Shown here in pieces: positions 9,200 to 18,608 of a stretch of DNA of 64,000 nt. The stretch covers positions 1 through 64,000 of the forward strand of contig MUCK01000021.1 in NCBI GenBank assembly GCA_002816705.1, given 5' to 3'. This DNA comes from SAR202 cluster bacterium Casp-Chloro-G4. Lineage in GTDB: Bacteria; Chloroflexota; Dehalococcoidia; Lucifugimonadales; JADFKI01. A model generated the notes under the pieces. That model made no database searches and was not told where the DNA came from. It worked only from the letters and a program-made list of their open reading frames with translations. A program made the translations under genes and the position numbers. The stretch's first letter is position 1, and each line of letters starts with the position of its first letter.

Positions 9200-9524
9200 G
9201 TCATTTCTCCTAGTCAATCTTGTCTGGGTATCTTAACTTCCCCAATAAAACTGTCAAGTAATTTCTGATAATCCGCGTCTGGGCATGAGGAAAATCAGCT
9301 ATGAATGGGACGTGATACTGGCATCTAAATGGCGTCGCCCTTGAGCTTTCTTTTCGCCTCTGGGATGGCCATTTCCCCATTCATCCAAAACAGGTAGAAT
9401 TGGGGCATCCAAATCCAGGAAATTGCTGCACATCCTATAACCGTCAAATGTAATGGAATTTGAAATATCGGCGGCATCTCAAGCTTGCTGCTGCATCGTG
9501 TGAACAAAAAGGGAGAACGAAAGA
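9200..9524. other. Divergent intergenic region
   Basis: 325 bases between the divergent hydantoinase and metallo-beta-lactamase genes, more AT-rich than the flanks. It should hold both promoters. A 60-codon minus-strand frame (9325-9507) starts at TTG without a ribosome binding site and I do not believe it. No clear repeat or hairpin is seen. Confidence 0.5.
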
Positions 9525-10331
9525 ATGGCAGATCATAAACTTACCGTAGGCAACGTGGAAGTGGTGTCTGTGCTGGACGGCTACTCGGCCAGGAGAGTCC
9601 CCACCGAGACGTTCCCTGGAAGCACCATCGAGGGCTGGCGGGAGTTCCCAGACATCCTGGACGAGAATGATCAGATACAGTCCAGGTACGGCTCCGTAGC
9701 CTTGCGTTCCCAGGGCAAGCTAATCATCGTGGACACGGGCATGCAGACCGATCCCGGCGGGAGACTGCCGGACGACATGAAGGCCAAGGGTGTCGATCGT
9801 GAAGCCGTCGACATCGTGTTCCTGACACACCTGCACCCCGACCATGTGGGCTGGAACCTGACCGACGGCCGACCAACGTTCCCAAACGCGCGCTACTTGG
9901 CACCCCGCTCCGACTACGAGTACTGGAGCCAGCCGGACGTCCTTGCCAACGCCGCGCACGTGCAAAACCAGGTCATGCCGCTCAACGACCTTAAGCTCAT
10001 AGACCTGGTGGAGGAGGAGTACAAGATCACCGGCGAGATTACCACGGTGTCGACTCCCGGCCACACGCCGGGCCACTTCTCGCTAATAATCGCTTCGGCG
10101 GGGGAGAGGGCATTCATTCTGGGTGATGTGGCCCATAGCCCTGCCCAGGCGCACTATACCGACTGGAACCCGATGTTCGACATTCAGCAGGACATTTCCA
10201 GGGCGACGCGACATAAGGTGCTGGACCAGCTGGAGGCCGAGGGCACGCTGGTTTCGTCCGGTCACTTCCCGGACCCAGGCTTTGGCCACTTCGCCAGAGT
10301 CGAAGGCCGTCGCGTGTGGAAGGCCCTTTAA
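9525..10331 (+). CDS. Metallo-beta-lactamase-fold hydrolase (lactonase-like)
   Basis: 268 aa. Binuclear Zn motif HLHPDH gives His102, His104, Asp106 and His107; downstream ligands are His in STPGHTPGH and Asp in ILGDVAH, with a final His in SSGHFPDPGFGH. The overall layout (VDTGMQTD before the motif, long alpha/beta insert) is that of the N-acyl-homoserine-lactonase/alkylsulfatase-like branch of the superfamily; substrate unknown. Start ATG follows AGGGAGAACGAAAG. Its last 16 nt overlap the next gene, so the two are probably one transcript. Confidence 0.88.
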   Translation: MADHKLTVGNVEVVSVLDGYSARRVPTETFPGSTIEGWREFPDILDENDQIQSRYGSVALRSQGKLIIVDTGMQTDPGGRLPDDMKAKGVDREAVDIVFLTHLHPDHVGWNLTDGRPTFPNARYLAPRSDYEYWSQPDVLANAAHVQNQVMPLNDLKLIDLVEEEYKITGEITTVSTPGHTPGHFSLIIASAGERAFILGDVAHSPAQAHYTDWNPMFDIQQDISRATRHKVLDQLEAEGTLVSSGHFPDPGFGHFARVEGRRVWKAL

Positions 10332-10777
10332 AGGCTAACAAGATTCCTTCTTTGGACATCCCATCTGAGGTTGCAGGCTTTATCGCGTCGCACAGGGTGG
10401 CGCGACTGGCGACTGCCGATGCGGAGGGCGTGCCCCACGCCGTTCCGATCTGCTACGTCTTCGATGGTAAATGCATATACACGGCCCTGGACCTGAAGCC
10501 CAAGCGAGTCCAGGGTCGGGCTCTCAAACGGGTTCGCAACATCCTCCAAAACCCCAAAGTTTCTCTGGTCATCGACGACTACTCAGAGGATTGGTCCGAG
10601 TTGGCGTACGTTCAGTTACAGGGTAACGCCCATCTGGTTGACGACGGGCACGAGCAGAAATTAGCCGAGGCTTTGCTACGAGAAAAGTATCACCAGTACG
10701 AGACACTATTGGAGTCGGGCTGTACGGTAATAAAGATCACACCCACGAACGTCGTTAGCTGGGGCCAGGCTCGTTAG
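10316..10777 (+). CDS. PPOX-class F420/FMN-binding split-barrel protein
   Basis: 153 aa from GTG 10316, overlapping the preceding hydrolase. The sequence SHRVARLATADAEGVPHAVPICYVFDG and the end TPTNVVSWGQAR fit the pyridoxamine 5'-phosphate-oxidase-like family whose actinobacterial and Chloroflexota members (Rv0121-type) use F420. Cytosolic dimer binding a flavin or deazaflavin; substrate unknown. The position right behind a lactonase-like gene suggests a shared catabolic or detoxifying job. A second, more divergent PPOX gene lies at 58863. Confidence 0.82.
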   Translation: MEGPLKANKIPSLDIPSEVAGFIASHRVARLATADAEGVPHAVPICYVFDGKCIYTALDLKPKRVQGRALKRVRNILQNPKVSLVIDDYSEDWSELAYVQLQGNAHLVDDGHEQKLAEALLREKYHQYETLLESGCTVIKITPTNVVSWGQAR

Positions 10778-11258
10778 GCCAACCGTCTTTTTTGCTTCGA
10801 TACAGCCTGTAGATTCGAGGCTCCACCCTAGCCCACCACGGCGCGTCATCCGGCAAAAATCGATACTGTCCTGTGTACAGGTGTGGGGTTAGCTGTCGGC
10901 GACGAAAACGTTTTGATGCCCGGTACAGAACGAAGTAGGCCAGGGGGTGGCTCTGGTTGCCGATCTGGTCTACCAGCATGTGGCTCCCGTAGCCCACAAG
11001 GGCGGCCAATAAGAGAGGGTGGTACCAGAATCCCAGCATGATGCCTATGCCGATAAGCACGAATTCCCAGGTGTGGAAGGGCCGTGTCATGTACCGCAGG
11101 AAGTGTCCGTCTCGAGGTTCCACGAAGTCCAAAACGTGATCAGCGTCGGTAAACACCCCGGTTAATATTGTTAATGGAATGGCTAGCGGCTCGTCTGTGG
11201 CAGCCCAAACAGCGATACCCAGGCCGCCTGCTATGACAGTGTGTGTTACAGGTCCCAG
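10755..11258 (-). CDS. YdjM-like inner-membrane metal-dependent hydrolase, probable CTG start
   Basis: A small membrane protein of the YdjM/COG1988 type. The conserved pieces are TDADHVLDF (Asp-x-Asp-His), two hydrophobic segments, and YGSHMLVDQIG. From GTG 11156 it would be 133 aa and start in the middle of the domain. The frame continues upstream with family-like sequence (VTHTVIAGGLGIAV, including the expected N-terminal Thr-His) to a TAG just before CTG 11256-11258, and GGGAGAG lies 6 nt before that CTG. There is no ATG, GTG or TTG in this stretch. I therefore favour a CTG start (167 aa). It overlaps the 3' end of the PPOX gene on the other strand by 23 nt. Function of the family in the cell is poorly defined. 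Confidence 0.65.
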   Translation of the reverse strand: MGPVTHTVIAGGLGIAVWAATDEPLAIPLTILTGVFTDADHVLDFVEPRDGHFLRYMTRPFHTWEFVLIGIGIMLGFWYHPLLLAALVGYGSHMLVDQIGNQSHPLAYFVLYRASKRFRRRQLTPHLYTGQYRFLPDDAPWWARVEPRIYRLYRSKKDGWPNEPGPS

Positions 11259-11334
11259 CTAAGCTCTCCCGCAGAATATCGGCTTGTCGGACCAGGCAAA
11301 GGAACAGCGTGTGGCAATATAGAGGGCCATTGCC

Positions 11335-11721
11335 TTACTCCTCGAACTCGTCCAGCCAGGCGCGTTTGAACACGCCGTAACGAGGCCCGTCCTTATCGCC
11401 CATGGGGACGATGTTCACCAGCTCCCAACCCTTGTCGCCCATGCGATTAAGCATGTGCTCGTTGTAGATCCTGGTCTGTTCAAGGATGTCGTCGTCGTTA
11501 GGCCCCTGGTCGTTTGCGTGACCCATCAGCTTGATCACCTCATACTCCCAGGTGGGCAAGCCTTCTATAGGGTCGAAGTCCTCGATGTAGTCCAGTTGGG
11601 TAACGTCTTCATCGGAAACGTCTGCCCAGCTGTCCTTGGGGATAGGCGCTTGGCACTCTAGACAGAGATCCGCATTGCCGAAGTCGTAGGCCCCGCATTC
11701 GGAGCAGAAGTAAAGTTTCAT
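11335..11721 (-). CDS. Zinc-ribbon protein with DUF4177-like C-terminus
   Basis: 128 aa from ATG 11721. Residues 1-27 form a zinc ribbon (CSECGAYDF...CLECQAP, Cys-x2-Cys twice). An acidic spacer follows (DVSDEDVTQLDYIEDFDP). The C-terminal half reads WEYEVIKL... GWELVNIVP... YGVFKRAW, the pattern of DUF4177-type small beta-sheet domains. No membrane segment. The open frame extends to 11859 but the added 46 residues are low in similarity to anything; no strong ribosome binding site decides. Function unknown; nucleic acid or protein binding through the ribbon is possible. Confidence 0.7.
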   Translation of the reverse strand: MKLYFCSECGAYDFGNADLCLECQAPIPKDSWADVSDEDVTQLDYIEDFDPIEGLPTWEYEVIKLMGHANDQGPNDDDILEQTRIYNEHMLNRMGDKGWELVNIVPMGDKDGPRYGVFKRAWLDEFEE

Positions 11722-11988
11722 AAGTTTGTTATCGGCGCTTTGACTATTAGCTATCTGGGGAATAAACCGGTTGAAGGACTGGGAAACAGTATTTAATCCG
11801 TACCCTGGTATATTGCCTGTTTGGTTACTTCGATTATAGGTGGGTGTGAATGAATTCACAACGACAATTGAACCTTAGGGCAACTCGCTGTGGGACAGGT
11901 CCGAACTTATTTATGCCGTATCTTGGGACTTTGCGAGGCGGAGTTAGGCTAAATTGCTTAACGAAAAATGAGGGCATCGGCGCCCTTG

Positions 11989-13272
11989 TCAGGCCTCGCT
12001 GGCAGGCCTTGTTGGGGCAGGGGGAGGGGAGGCGGGCGTCCGCACTGTCATAAGACTAATGATAGCGACTATTGATAACGCTCCTGTCACTGAAAATGCC
12101 AGGCCCCACCTTATGGCCTCTGGCGACAGGTCCAGGATCGCGCCAACGACGATGGGGCCGATCACGCCCCCGGTGAATCCCAAGAACGAATGCACCGCTA
12201 ATGTGGAGCCGAGTTTGGAAGGCTCCGAGACCTCGGTTACGGCTGTGGAGTATATTGCCGAGTCTGCCGCTATGGCCCAACCGTATAACGCCGTCAGGCC
12301 TATGATGACCGGCCATGGGAAGCCAATGAGCCAGCCTATGGCGAAGGAGACCGCGCCGCTAAGGGCGAAGATAACTGAAGCGGAAGCCGCGCGTCCCCAC
12401 CTGTCTGAGAGTATGCCGCCTACGACAGGCCCAGCCGCAGCAGTCGCCAGGGCAATGCCGCCCACGGTGGCTGCGGTGATGGCTGCTTCAGCACTGTCCA
12501 CGCCTTTGGCAACCAGCACGACCACTAGAAATGCGGGCAGCCATACGCGAACGATGTAAAGCTCGGCGGCGTGCAGGGAGTAGCCCAGTATGAATATACG
12601 CGTTGCCCGATTTTTGAGGACCGAAAGGTCAAGCGCACCTGATGAGCCTCCGCCTTCCGGAGCCTTATGTGAGCGGAGCAGCAGGTAGGCCATAGGAACA
12701 CTCAATGCCGCCAGTAATGCCATGACCATGTAGGCGTCTCGCCACTCCAGATGCGCCATGAGTACGCCCGTGAGGGCTAGGGATACGCTGTTTGACGCAT
12801 AAAAGAATGTAACGTACGTACCCACCGCCATGCCTCGCCCGTTGTTTGCAAAGCGCTCCGCCACGACACGCATACCTGGATTGTAGACGCCCACCAGTCC
12901 CAGACCTGCCAGCACGCGAAGCACTACAGCCGTCACCAGGTTGTCGGCGAATATCGGGAACAGGATATGGGATACCACTGAAATTGAGGCGAAACATATC
13001 AGTATATATTTGGAGCTGAACCTGTCGGTGAGAGGTAGTACGAACAGGGCCGACACGGCGAAGCCAGCCAGGTATGCTGAGAAGATGAAGCCAGCCTGGG
13101 TATTGTTCAGGCCCCACTCTTCTTTAATCAACGGCAGGGCGGCCACGTAGCTGGAGAAGGGAAAGAGCAGTACGAAGAGCATGCTGGACATCGCCAGCAA
13201 CCAGGCCGCGTCTCTGGCCTGAATGCCACCCAGCCATCGTATTTCAGGAGTCGCTTTCGTTGCCTGCTCCAT
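11989..13272 (-). CDS. Major facilitator superfamily transporter
   Basis: 427 aa with about 12 hydrophobic helices. The first loop carries the MFS motif between helices 2 and 3 (LPLTDRFSSKYI) and a repeat of it appears in the second half (GGILSDRWGRAAS). Resembles the CynX/NNP or general sugar-phosphate/anion-type MFS, but substrate cannot be assigned. Followed in the same direction, upstream by 46 nt, by the TPR lipoprotein gene. Confidence 0.88.
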   Translation of the reverse strand: MEQATKATPEIRWLGGIQARDAAWLLAMSSMLFVLLFPFSSYVAALPLIKEEWGLNNTQAGFIFSAYLAGFAVSALFVLPLTDRFSSKYILICFASISVVSHILFPIFADNLVTAVVLRVLAGLGLVGVYNPGMRVVAERFANNGRGMAVGTYVTFFYASNSVSLALTGVLMAHLEWRDAYMVMALLAALSVPMAYLLLRSHKAPEGGGSSGALDLSVLKNRATRIFILGYSLHAAELYIVRVWLPAFLVVVLVAKGVDSAEAAITAATVGGIALATAAAGPVVGGILSDRWGRAASASVIFALSGAVSFAIGWLIGFPWPVIIGLTALYGWAIAADSAIYSTAVTEVSEPSKLGSTLAVHSFLGFTGGVIGPIVVGAILDLSPEAIRWGLAFSVTGALSIVAIISLMTVRTPASPPPAPTRPASEA

Positions 13273-13319
13273 TTACATCAGGTCTCCGTACGCCTGGGGT
13301 TGCGCGTGGCCCATCCTCA

Positions 13320-13967
13320 CTACCGAAGCAGCGATAGGAACTGCTTTGCCGCTAGTATCATGGCCTCGTCATCTGTCAGGCTCAGTACCTGTTCCAGGTC
13401 GGGCACAGCCTTCGTGGGGTCTTCAGACTGTAAGTACACCCGAGCCCTGAGCAGGTACAGTTCAGGGGTTTTAGGCGTCAACGAGATTGCAGTCGTAAGG
13501 TCGTTGGCGGACAGGCCAAGCTCGCCCGTTGTCAGGTATACACCAGCCCTATTCACGTACGGCTCGCGCAGGTTGGGATCCAGCTGAATGGCCCTCGTAA
13601 AATCTATCAGAGCGTTGTCTATATCCTTCCGCTCGACGAAAACCAGCCCCCGGTAGTTATAGACGATGGCCAACTGCGGGTCCAGCTTTATGGCCCTGCC
13701 CAGGTCTTCCAAGGCGAATCCCTCGTCTCCAAGCAGGTGGTATAGGAAGCCTCGTTCGGCGTAGGCCTCCGCCAAATTGGGGTCCAGCCGTATGGCCTCG
13801 GTAAGCTCGTCGTAGGCCCGCTTCATCAGGCCTTGACGACGCAAATCTACCCCGTGGTCCAGGGCGTCCAAGGCATCCAACTCGTCGGTGGTGACGGGCG
13901 TTCCGCCGCATGCCATGGCCAGCGCAAGGGCAACGGCGACCAGCGTAACGAAGAGAGCGTTGCTCAT
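13320..13967 (-). CDS. TPR-repeat lipoprotein
   Basis: 215 aa. Signal peptide with lipobox ALAMAC (Cys20). The mature part is four to five TPR units of 34 residues, each with the A..(D/G)L..AI.LDP signature (AIRLDPNLAEAYAERG, AIKLDPQLAIVYNYRG, AIQLDPNLREPYVNRA, AISLTPKTPELYLLRA). TPR lipoproteins serve as membrane-attached protein-protein scaffolds. Partner unknown. Same strand and 47 nt upstream of the MFS gene. Confidence 0.85.
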   Translation of the reverse strand: MSNALFVTLVAVALALAMACGGTPVTTDELDALDALDHGVDLRRQGLMKRAYDELTEAIRLDPNLAEAYAERGFLYHLLGDEGFALEDLGRAIKLDPQLAIVYNYRGLVFVERKDIDNALIDFTRAIQLDPNLREPYVNRAGVYLTTGELGLSANDLTTAISLTPKTPELYLLRARVYLQSEDPTKAVPDLEQVLSLTDDEAMILAAKQFLSLLR

Positions 13968-14021
13968 GGCATCATGTTAACAGAGGCCTGGGCGTGCAAG
14001 CGCTCTTTTTTATGCCAGGGA

Positions 14022-15578
14022 TTAACCCTTACCCTCACGAATCCAGTCCGCGACTCGCTCGGCGATCATAATGGTGGTGGCGTTGGTGTTTGCACGAATC
14101 ACGTCAGGCATTATGGACGCATCGACTACTCGCAAGCCCTCCATGCCGTGGACCCTGCCATACTGGTCCACAACGGCCATGGGGTCTGAAGCCGGCCCCA
14201 TCTTGCATGTGCCGGAGGAGTGGTGCTGGGTGCCGACGTTCTCCATGATCCACTTGTCCAGGTCGGCGTCCGACTCCAGGATGTCCGTGGAAGGGGCTAT
14301 GCGCTCGACAATCACGTCCTGGTATTCGGGACGCTCGGCGACATCTGCAGCCAGACGCAGCGCGCCTCGCATTCGTTCTCGATCCCAGGCATCGCTCAGG
14401 TAGTTGTAATTCAGCACGGGCTGGTCCCGGGGATCGCTGGACGCAAGACGCAGGGTTCCCGCCGTGACGGCCTTCTGTATTGCCACGCTGATGCCGGTGA
14501 ACGTTCCCTCTTCGTCTCCGGCGAATCCAGGAGGACGATGCTCGCTGGTCATAAGCAGTGGGGACATCTGCATGTCGTTGCGGAACTTCGAGTTCGGCGT
14601 GGTGTACCGCATGCCTACCTGAATCGACGGCGTGAACGTATCCATGTCTTCCATAGTTGTCCTGAAAGGCATGAAGACCGCCGGGTGGTCCCTCAAGTTC
14701 TCTCCTATCCCGGGTAGCTCGTGTACAACGTCGATTCCTACGGATGCGAGGTGCTCTGCCGGGCCAACTCCGGACAGCATTAGCGTCTGGGGTGAGTTGA
14801 TGGCTCCTGCGCTGAGTATGATCTCGCCCGCCTCAATGCGGAACGCCTCGCCTCCGCTCTCGGCCTCGATACCTACCGCCTTCTTGCCTTCGAAAAGTAT
14901 TCGTCTGACCATCACGTCGCCTCGAATGGTCAGGTTCAGGCGGTGGCGCGCGGTGGTAAGGTAGGTCAACGCCGTGCTCATGCGTATGCCATCTATGTTG
15001 TTCAATGGCCGAGGGCTCAGGCCAGTGGCATCCGGATGGTTGGCGTCCATGGCCTCAGGGAAGCCCATGCCGATACATGCATTCCAAAAGGCCTGGGCCG
15101 AAGGGATCATGTCCTCTTTTTCGTAGCGACGCACCGGTATGGGACCGTCCCCGCCGTGGAAGTCGTCTGAGCCGAAGGTCAGGTCTGTCTCGCACTTTCG
15201 GAAATAAGGCAGGCAGTCCACGAAAGACCACTCGGTGTTTCCCAACTCTGCCCATTCGTCGTAGTCTTCCGGAATGCCTCTGAAGAAGACCTGTCCGTTT
15301 ATCGAGCTTGAACCGCCAATCACCTTACCCCTGGGAATGATGATGGGCTCTCGTCCTTCCGTGGCCTGGGCTTCGTAATTCCAGGAGTGGGCATCGGGGC
15401 CGTACGCCGAAAACCAGGGGTTGTTGCCCTGCTTAACGTCCTCCGGCATATGATCGATGTCGGGGTAGTCCGGACCTGCCTCCAGCAGCAGAACGGAGCG
15501 CTCAGGGTCCTCGGTCAGGCGTGTTGCCAGCACAGACCCTGCGGAGCCGGCGCCAATGATGATGTAGTCGTACCGCAC
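14022..15578 (-). CDS. GMC-family FAD-dependent oxidoreductase (choline dehydrogenase-like)
   Basis: 518 aa. N-terminal FAD-binding Rossmann motif YIIIGAGSAGSVLA and LLLEAGPD, GMC signature 1 around PRGKVIGGSSSINGQVFFRG, signature 2 GAINSPQTLMLSGVGP, and C-terminal active-site region QHHSSGTCKMG with catalytic His, then VVDASIMPDVIRANTNATTIMIAE. Oxidises an alcohol; choline, PEG and many other alcohols are substrates in this family, so the substrate is left open. No signal peptide. Monocistronic by spacing. Confidence 0.92.
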   Translation of the reverse strand: MRYDYIIIGAGSAGSVLATRLTEDPERSVLLLEAGPDYPDIDHMPEDVKQGNNPWFSAYGPDAHSWNYEAQATEGREPIIIPRGKVIGGSSSINGQVFFRGIPEDYDEWAELGNTEWSFVDCLPYFRKCETDLTFGSDDFHGGDGPIPVRRYEKEDMIPSAQAFWNACIGMGFPEAMDANHPDATGLSPRPLNNIDGIRMSTALTYLTTARHRLNLTIRGDVMVRRILFEGKKAVGIEAESGGEAFRIEAGEIILSAGAINSPQTLMLSGVGPAEHLASVGIDVVHELPGIGENLRDHPAVFMPFRTTMEDMDTFTPSIQVGMRYTTPNSKFRNDMQMSPLLMTSEHRPPGFAGDEEGTFTGISVAIQKAVTAGTLRLASSDPRDQPVLNYNYLSDAWDRERMRGALRLAADVAERPEYQDVIVERIAPSTDILESDADLDKWIMENVGTQHHSSGTCKMGPASDPMAVVDQYGRVHGMEGLRVVDASIMPDVIRANTNATTIMIAERVADWIREGKG

Positions 15579-15713
15579 AATGCACCTCTTAAACGGGTTG
15601 GATTTGGCTGATTGTAAACGAATTGTCGATAGGCCACGGATGTCAGGTGTCGTTTGGAGGCTCGGCGTCCGTAAGGGTTGGTTTCACGCCATGGGCTGAG
15701 CCTCTTGCTTAGG

Positions 15714-16202
15714 CTAAATGAGCCCCCGCCAGTCGCTTAGGATCTGCTGGTCGTGAGGGAAGGGAAGGTCGTTTAATTCGTTAAGGGGGAACCATGCGGC
15801 TTCCTGGGCATCGTGACCGGCCTGCATGTTGCCCCCAGTGATGTGCGCCGAATACACCGCTAGGATCACAGGATTACCCTCCAACGAATACAGACCAATA
15901 AACCTGTCCAGGTCTATATCCAGCCCGGTCTCTTCTTTGACTTCGCGGACTGCGGCACGTTCGACTACTTCTCCTCTGTCCACGTAACCCGACGGGAATG
16001 CCCAACGCCCCATCTGTGGCTCTACACCGCGTTTGACCATGACAAGCCTTTCCCCGTCGGAGACCAGCACAGCCGCCACCACTTTGGGATCAAGGTAAAC
16101 GACAAATTCGCAGGAAGGGCAGTATTGCCTGATCCTGCCTTCAATATGCTTTTCTGCCAACTCGGTGGGGCATCGCTGACAGTAGCCGATATTGCCTCGC
16201 AA
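15714..16202 (-). CDS. Nudix hydrolase with N-terminal zinc ribbon
   Basis: 162 aa. Residues 8-31 hold a Cys4 zinc ribbon (CQRC... CPSC). The Nudix box GYVDRGEVVERAAVREVKEE-TG matches GX5EX7REUXEEXGU in full, so catalysis is likely. Such ribbon-Nudix proteins hydrolyse nucleoside-diphosphate derivatives (NAD, ADP-ribose or similar); substrate not resolved. TTG 16202 is chosen because AGGAG lies 6 nt upstream. Confidence 0.88.
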   Translation of the reverse strand: MRGNIGYCQRCPTELAEKHIEGRIRQYCPSCEFVVYLDPKVVAAVLVSDGERLVMVKRGVEPQMGRWAFPSGYVDRGEVVERAAVREVKEETGLDIDLDRFIGLYSLEGNPVILAVYSAHITGGNMQAGHDAQEAAWFPLNELNDLPFPHDQQILSDWRGLI

Positions 16203-16417
16203 GTACGTCTCCTAAATCATCAAGCTCAGGCCACAATGCTATCCGCAGGCGCGGGAGTTGTCCATAAGGGGCATGTGGACGTTCCAAATAAACTGACAGT
16301 CATAAACATTATGGACGAGGAGGAGAAGCCCTGGTTGTACGCTGGCTCCTTCATTGACTGATGCCCGTGTCGGTAACTATAATGGCGGCGCTTATCAACA
16401 GGAGGCAAACCACACAT

Positions 16418-17167
16418 ATGCGAGAAAATACAGCCAAACACAAGCTTGAGCGTGGCGAGACGGTAGTAGCCATATCAGGTCACAACTCATCTGATGTTGT
16501 CGACTTCCTGGGGCCTCTGGGATTCGATGCCATCTGGGTAGAGGGCGAGCACGGCCCCGTGGACTTCGCCGACATTCCCGATATCACCAGGGCCTGCGAC
16601 CTTTGGGGCATGACTTCCGTTGTCCGGGTCAATCAGAATAACCCCGGCGTGATATACAGGACGTTCGATGTGGGCGCTCAGGGTGTGGTTATTCCTCACG
16701 TGAATACGGTAGAAGAGGCTAGGGCAGTGGTAGATGCTGCCAAGTTTCATCCCATAGGCCAACGGGGAATGTTCGGCAACAGGCAGGGATACGGCGACCC
16801 CGATTACTTCCACAAGGCCAACGATGAGACTCTGGTGGTGATCCTCATCGAGGACATCGTCGCGGTCAATAACCTGGCGGAAATCCTAACTGTCGATAAC
16901 ATTGACGTATTCTTCGTCGCCCCCAGCGACCTTGCCCAAAGCATGGGCCACCTGGGAGGCGCTACCGAACCAGTCGTTCTTGAGACGATAGATAAGGCAT
17001 TGGATCAGATTGTAGGGGCGGGCAGAACCGCCGGAGCGCTGGTGAACGACGCCAACGTTGAGCACTACATAAGCAAAGGCGTGCGCTTCATGATGACCGG
17101 GTGGCCTGCATGGGTTAATTCCGGTGCGCAGACGTTCCAAGCCAAGGTGAAAGCGGCCACCGGGTAA
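16418..17167 (+). CDS. HpcH/HpaI-family aldolase / citrate lyase-like
   Basis: 249 aa TIM barrel. Seen: the catalytic His in WVEGEHGP, metal-site Glu in VILIED, and Asp in FVAPSDLAQSMGHLG, all typical of class II pyruvate aldolases such as 2-keto-3-deoxy-rhamnonate or 4-hydroxy-2-oxoheptanedioate aldolase. Cleaves a 2-keto-acid to pyruvate and an aldehyde; exact substrate unknown. ATG 16418 is preceded by AGGAGG at 12 nt; an earlier ATG at 16361 lies upstream of that site. Next gene starts 21 nt later. Confidence 0.88.
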   Translation: MRENTAKHKLERGETVVAISGHNSSDVVDFLGPLGFDAIWVEGEHGPVDFADIPDITRACDLWGMTSVVRVNQNNPGVIYRTFDVGAQGVVIPHVNTVEEARAVVDAAKFHPIGQRGMFGNRQGYGDPDYFHKANDETLVVILIEDIVAVNNLAEILTVDNIDVFFVAPSDLAQSMGHLGGATEPVVLETIDKALDQIVGAGRTAGALVNDANVEHYISKGVRFMMTGWPAWVNSGAQTFQAKVKAATG

Positions 17168-17188
17168 TCCTCTCGACAGGCTGAAGAC

Positions 17189-18436
17189 GTGTCCAACCTG
17201 GCCTCTATTCTGGAAAGCAGGCTCTCGTCCCAACGCCTTCGCTGGTTGCGGGCGTTGGCCGAGGCCAGTCGGAATAGGGCAACGGGCATATACATCGTCG
17301 GAGGCGTGGTTAGGGACCTTCTGCTGGATCGTCCTATTGTCGACATGGACATTTCGGTTTCAGGTCTGGACGAACAACTGGCCTCGGACATGGCGGACGC
17401 CCTGGATGGTCGTGTTACGTCCCATTCCCAGTTCAACACCTTCAAGATAGAAATTGATTCCACTGTCATAGATGTCGCCATGACCAGGCAGGAGTCGTAC
17501 GCCAATCCCGGGGCGCTGCCAGAAGTTCTGCCTGGCTCCTTGGAGCAGGACCTCGCCCGCAGAGATTTCTCAGTCAATGCCATGGCCGTAGACATCTCGT
17601 CAGACGCCTGGGGGGAGTTGCTCGACCCCTTCAACGGGCAAGGGGACCTGAATCGAAGCTTCATTAGAGTCCTCCACCCGAAGAGCTTTTCCGATGACGC
17701 CACCCGTATATTCCGAGCCGTGCGGTACTCCCAAAGGCTGGGTTTCGCGCTGCAGGACGAGACTGCGATGTTACTGCAAAACAGCCTTGGCCGACTTGAT
17801 GCCATCTCCGGCGACCGCATGCGACACGAATTCCAGAAGGTATTCGCAGAGGCCTGCGCGGGCCCAATTCTTTCGAGGCTAGACGAGCTTGGCGTATTGG
17901 GTGTAGTTTTCGGCCCACTGGGACGACATTCTTCTTTACCCTGGCCGGACTGGCAGGCATCGGAAGGATTTTCAGAAAATCCACCAAACCCGGAAGAACT
18001 GGTCTGGCTGTCCACCTTGGCTTGCGGGCTAACCCCTGGTGAGGCCGGCCTGTTTGCCCGGAGGCTTAACATGGATTCCAATTGGTCGACGGTGGTACGG
18101 GATACAGTAGCAGTCGAGGGCCTTCTCGACGAATTGTGTTCACATGGCATCCTCAGAAGTCGCATTTACCAGATGCTTAATCAACTCCATCCTGCGGCCC
18201 TCCGGGGAGTTGCCGCCACGCATGACGGCAGCGCGGCTTCCGGTAATATTCACCTGTATCTTCAAGAGCTTCAGGGGATGCGCACAGAGTTGACAGGGCG
18301 AGACCTGATGGCTTTAGGAATCGATGAAGGTCCAGAAATCGGACGACTTCTGAATGCGCTGTTAGAGGCCCGCTTGGACGGCAGTATCGCCGACCGGCTA
18401 AGCGAAGAAGCCCTACTTAGACGGATGATTTCCTAA
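17189..18436 (+). CDS. CCA-adding enzyme / poly(A) polymerase family tRNA nucleotidyltransferase
   Basis: 415 aa from GTG 17189. The nucleotidyltransferase head has VGGVVRDLLLDRP and the metal-binding DMDISVSG, then DLARRDFSVNAMA and the RNA-binding neck FRAVRYSQRLGF. The C-terminal part ends in the LTGRDLMALGI-GPEIGRLL block found in class II CCA enzymes. The family repairs or builds the 3' CCA of tRNA. Whether this member adds CCA, CC or A alone is not visible. The tRNA-Sec gene here encodes its CCA. Confidence 0.9.
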   Translation: MSNLASILESRLSSQRLRWLRALAEASRNRATGIYIVGGVVRDLLLDRPIVDMDISVSGLDEQLASDMADALDGRVTSHSQFNTFKIEIDSTVIDVAMTRQESYANPGALPEVLPGSLEQDLARRDFSVNAMAVDISSDAWGELLDPFNGQGDLNRSFIRVLHPKSFSDDATRIFRAVRYSQRLGFALQDETAMLLQNSLGRLDAISGDRMRHEFQKVFAEACAGPILSRLDELGVLGVVFGPLGRHSSLPWPDWQASEGFSENPPNPEELVWLSTLACGLTPGEAGLFARRLNMDSNWSTVVRDTVAVEGLLDELCSHGILRSRIYQMLNQLHPAALRGVAATHDGSAASGNIHLYLQELQGMRTELTGRDLMALGIDEGPEIGRLLNALLEARLDGSIADRLSEEALLRRMIS

Positions 18437-18608
18437 GCCAACTGGTATCGCAGTAGGTATCTACACCCACGTTCCCCGTAATGCTTTACGTCTCAAGATA
18501 TTGTACCATATACCGTGTTTGCGGCTTACGATATTCGGCACAATATATAGGTATGAGCCATCGCCAGAGGTATCTTACACCGACGGCGCGAAGGGTTCAG
18601 GAGGGAAA

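Noticed and set aside
9325-9507. 60-aa minus-strand frame with hydrophobic composition
   Set aside because: TTG start without ribosome binding site, overlaps promoter region, no similarity.
17065-18165. 366-aa minus-strand frame
   Set aside because: Ser/Arg-rich shadow of the CCA-adding enzyme gene.
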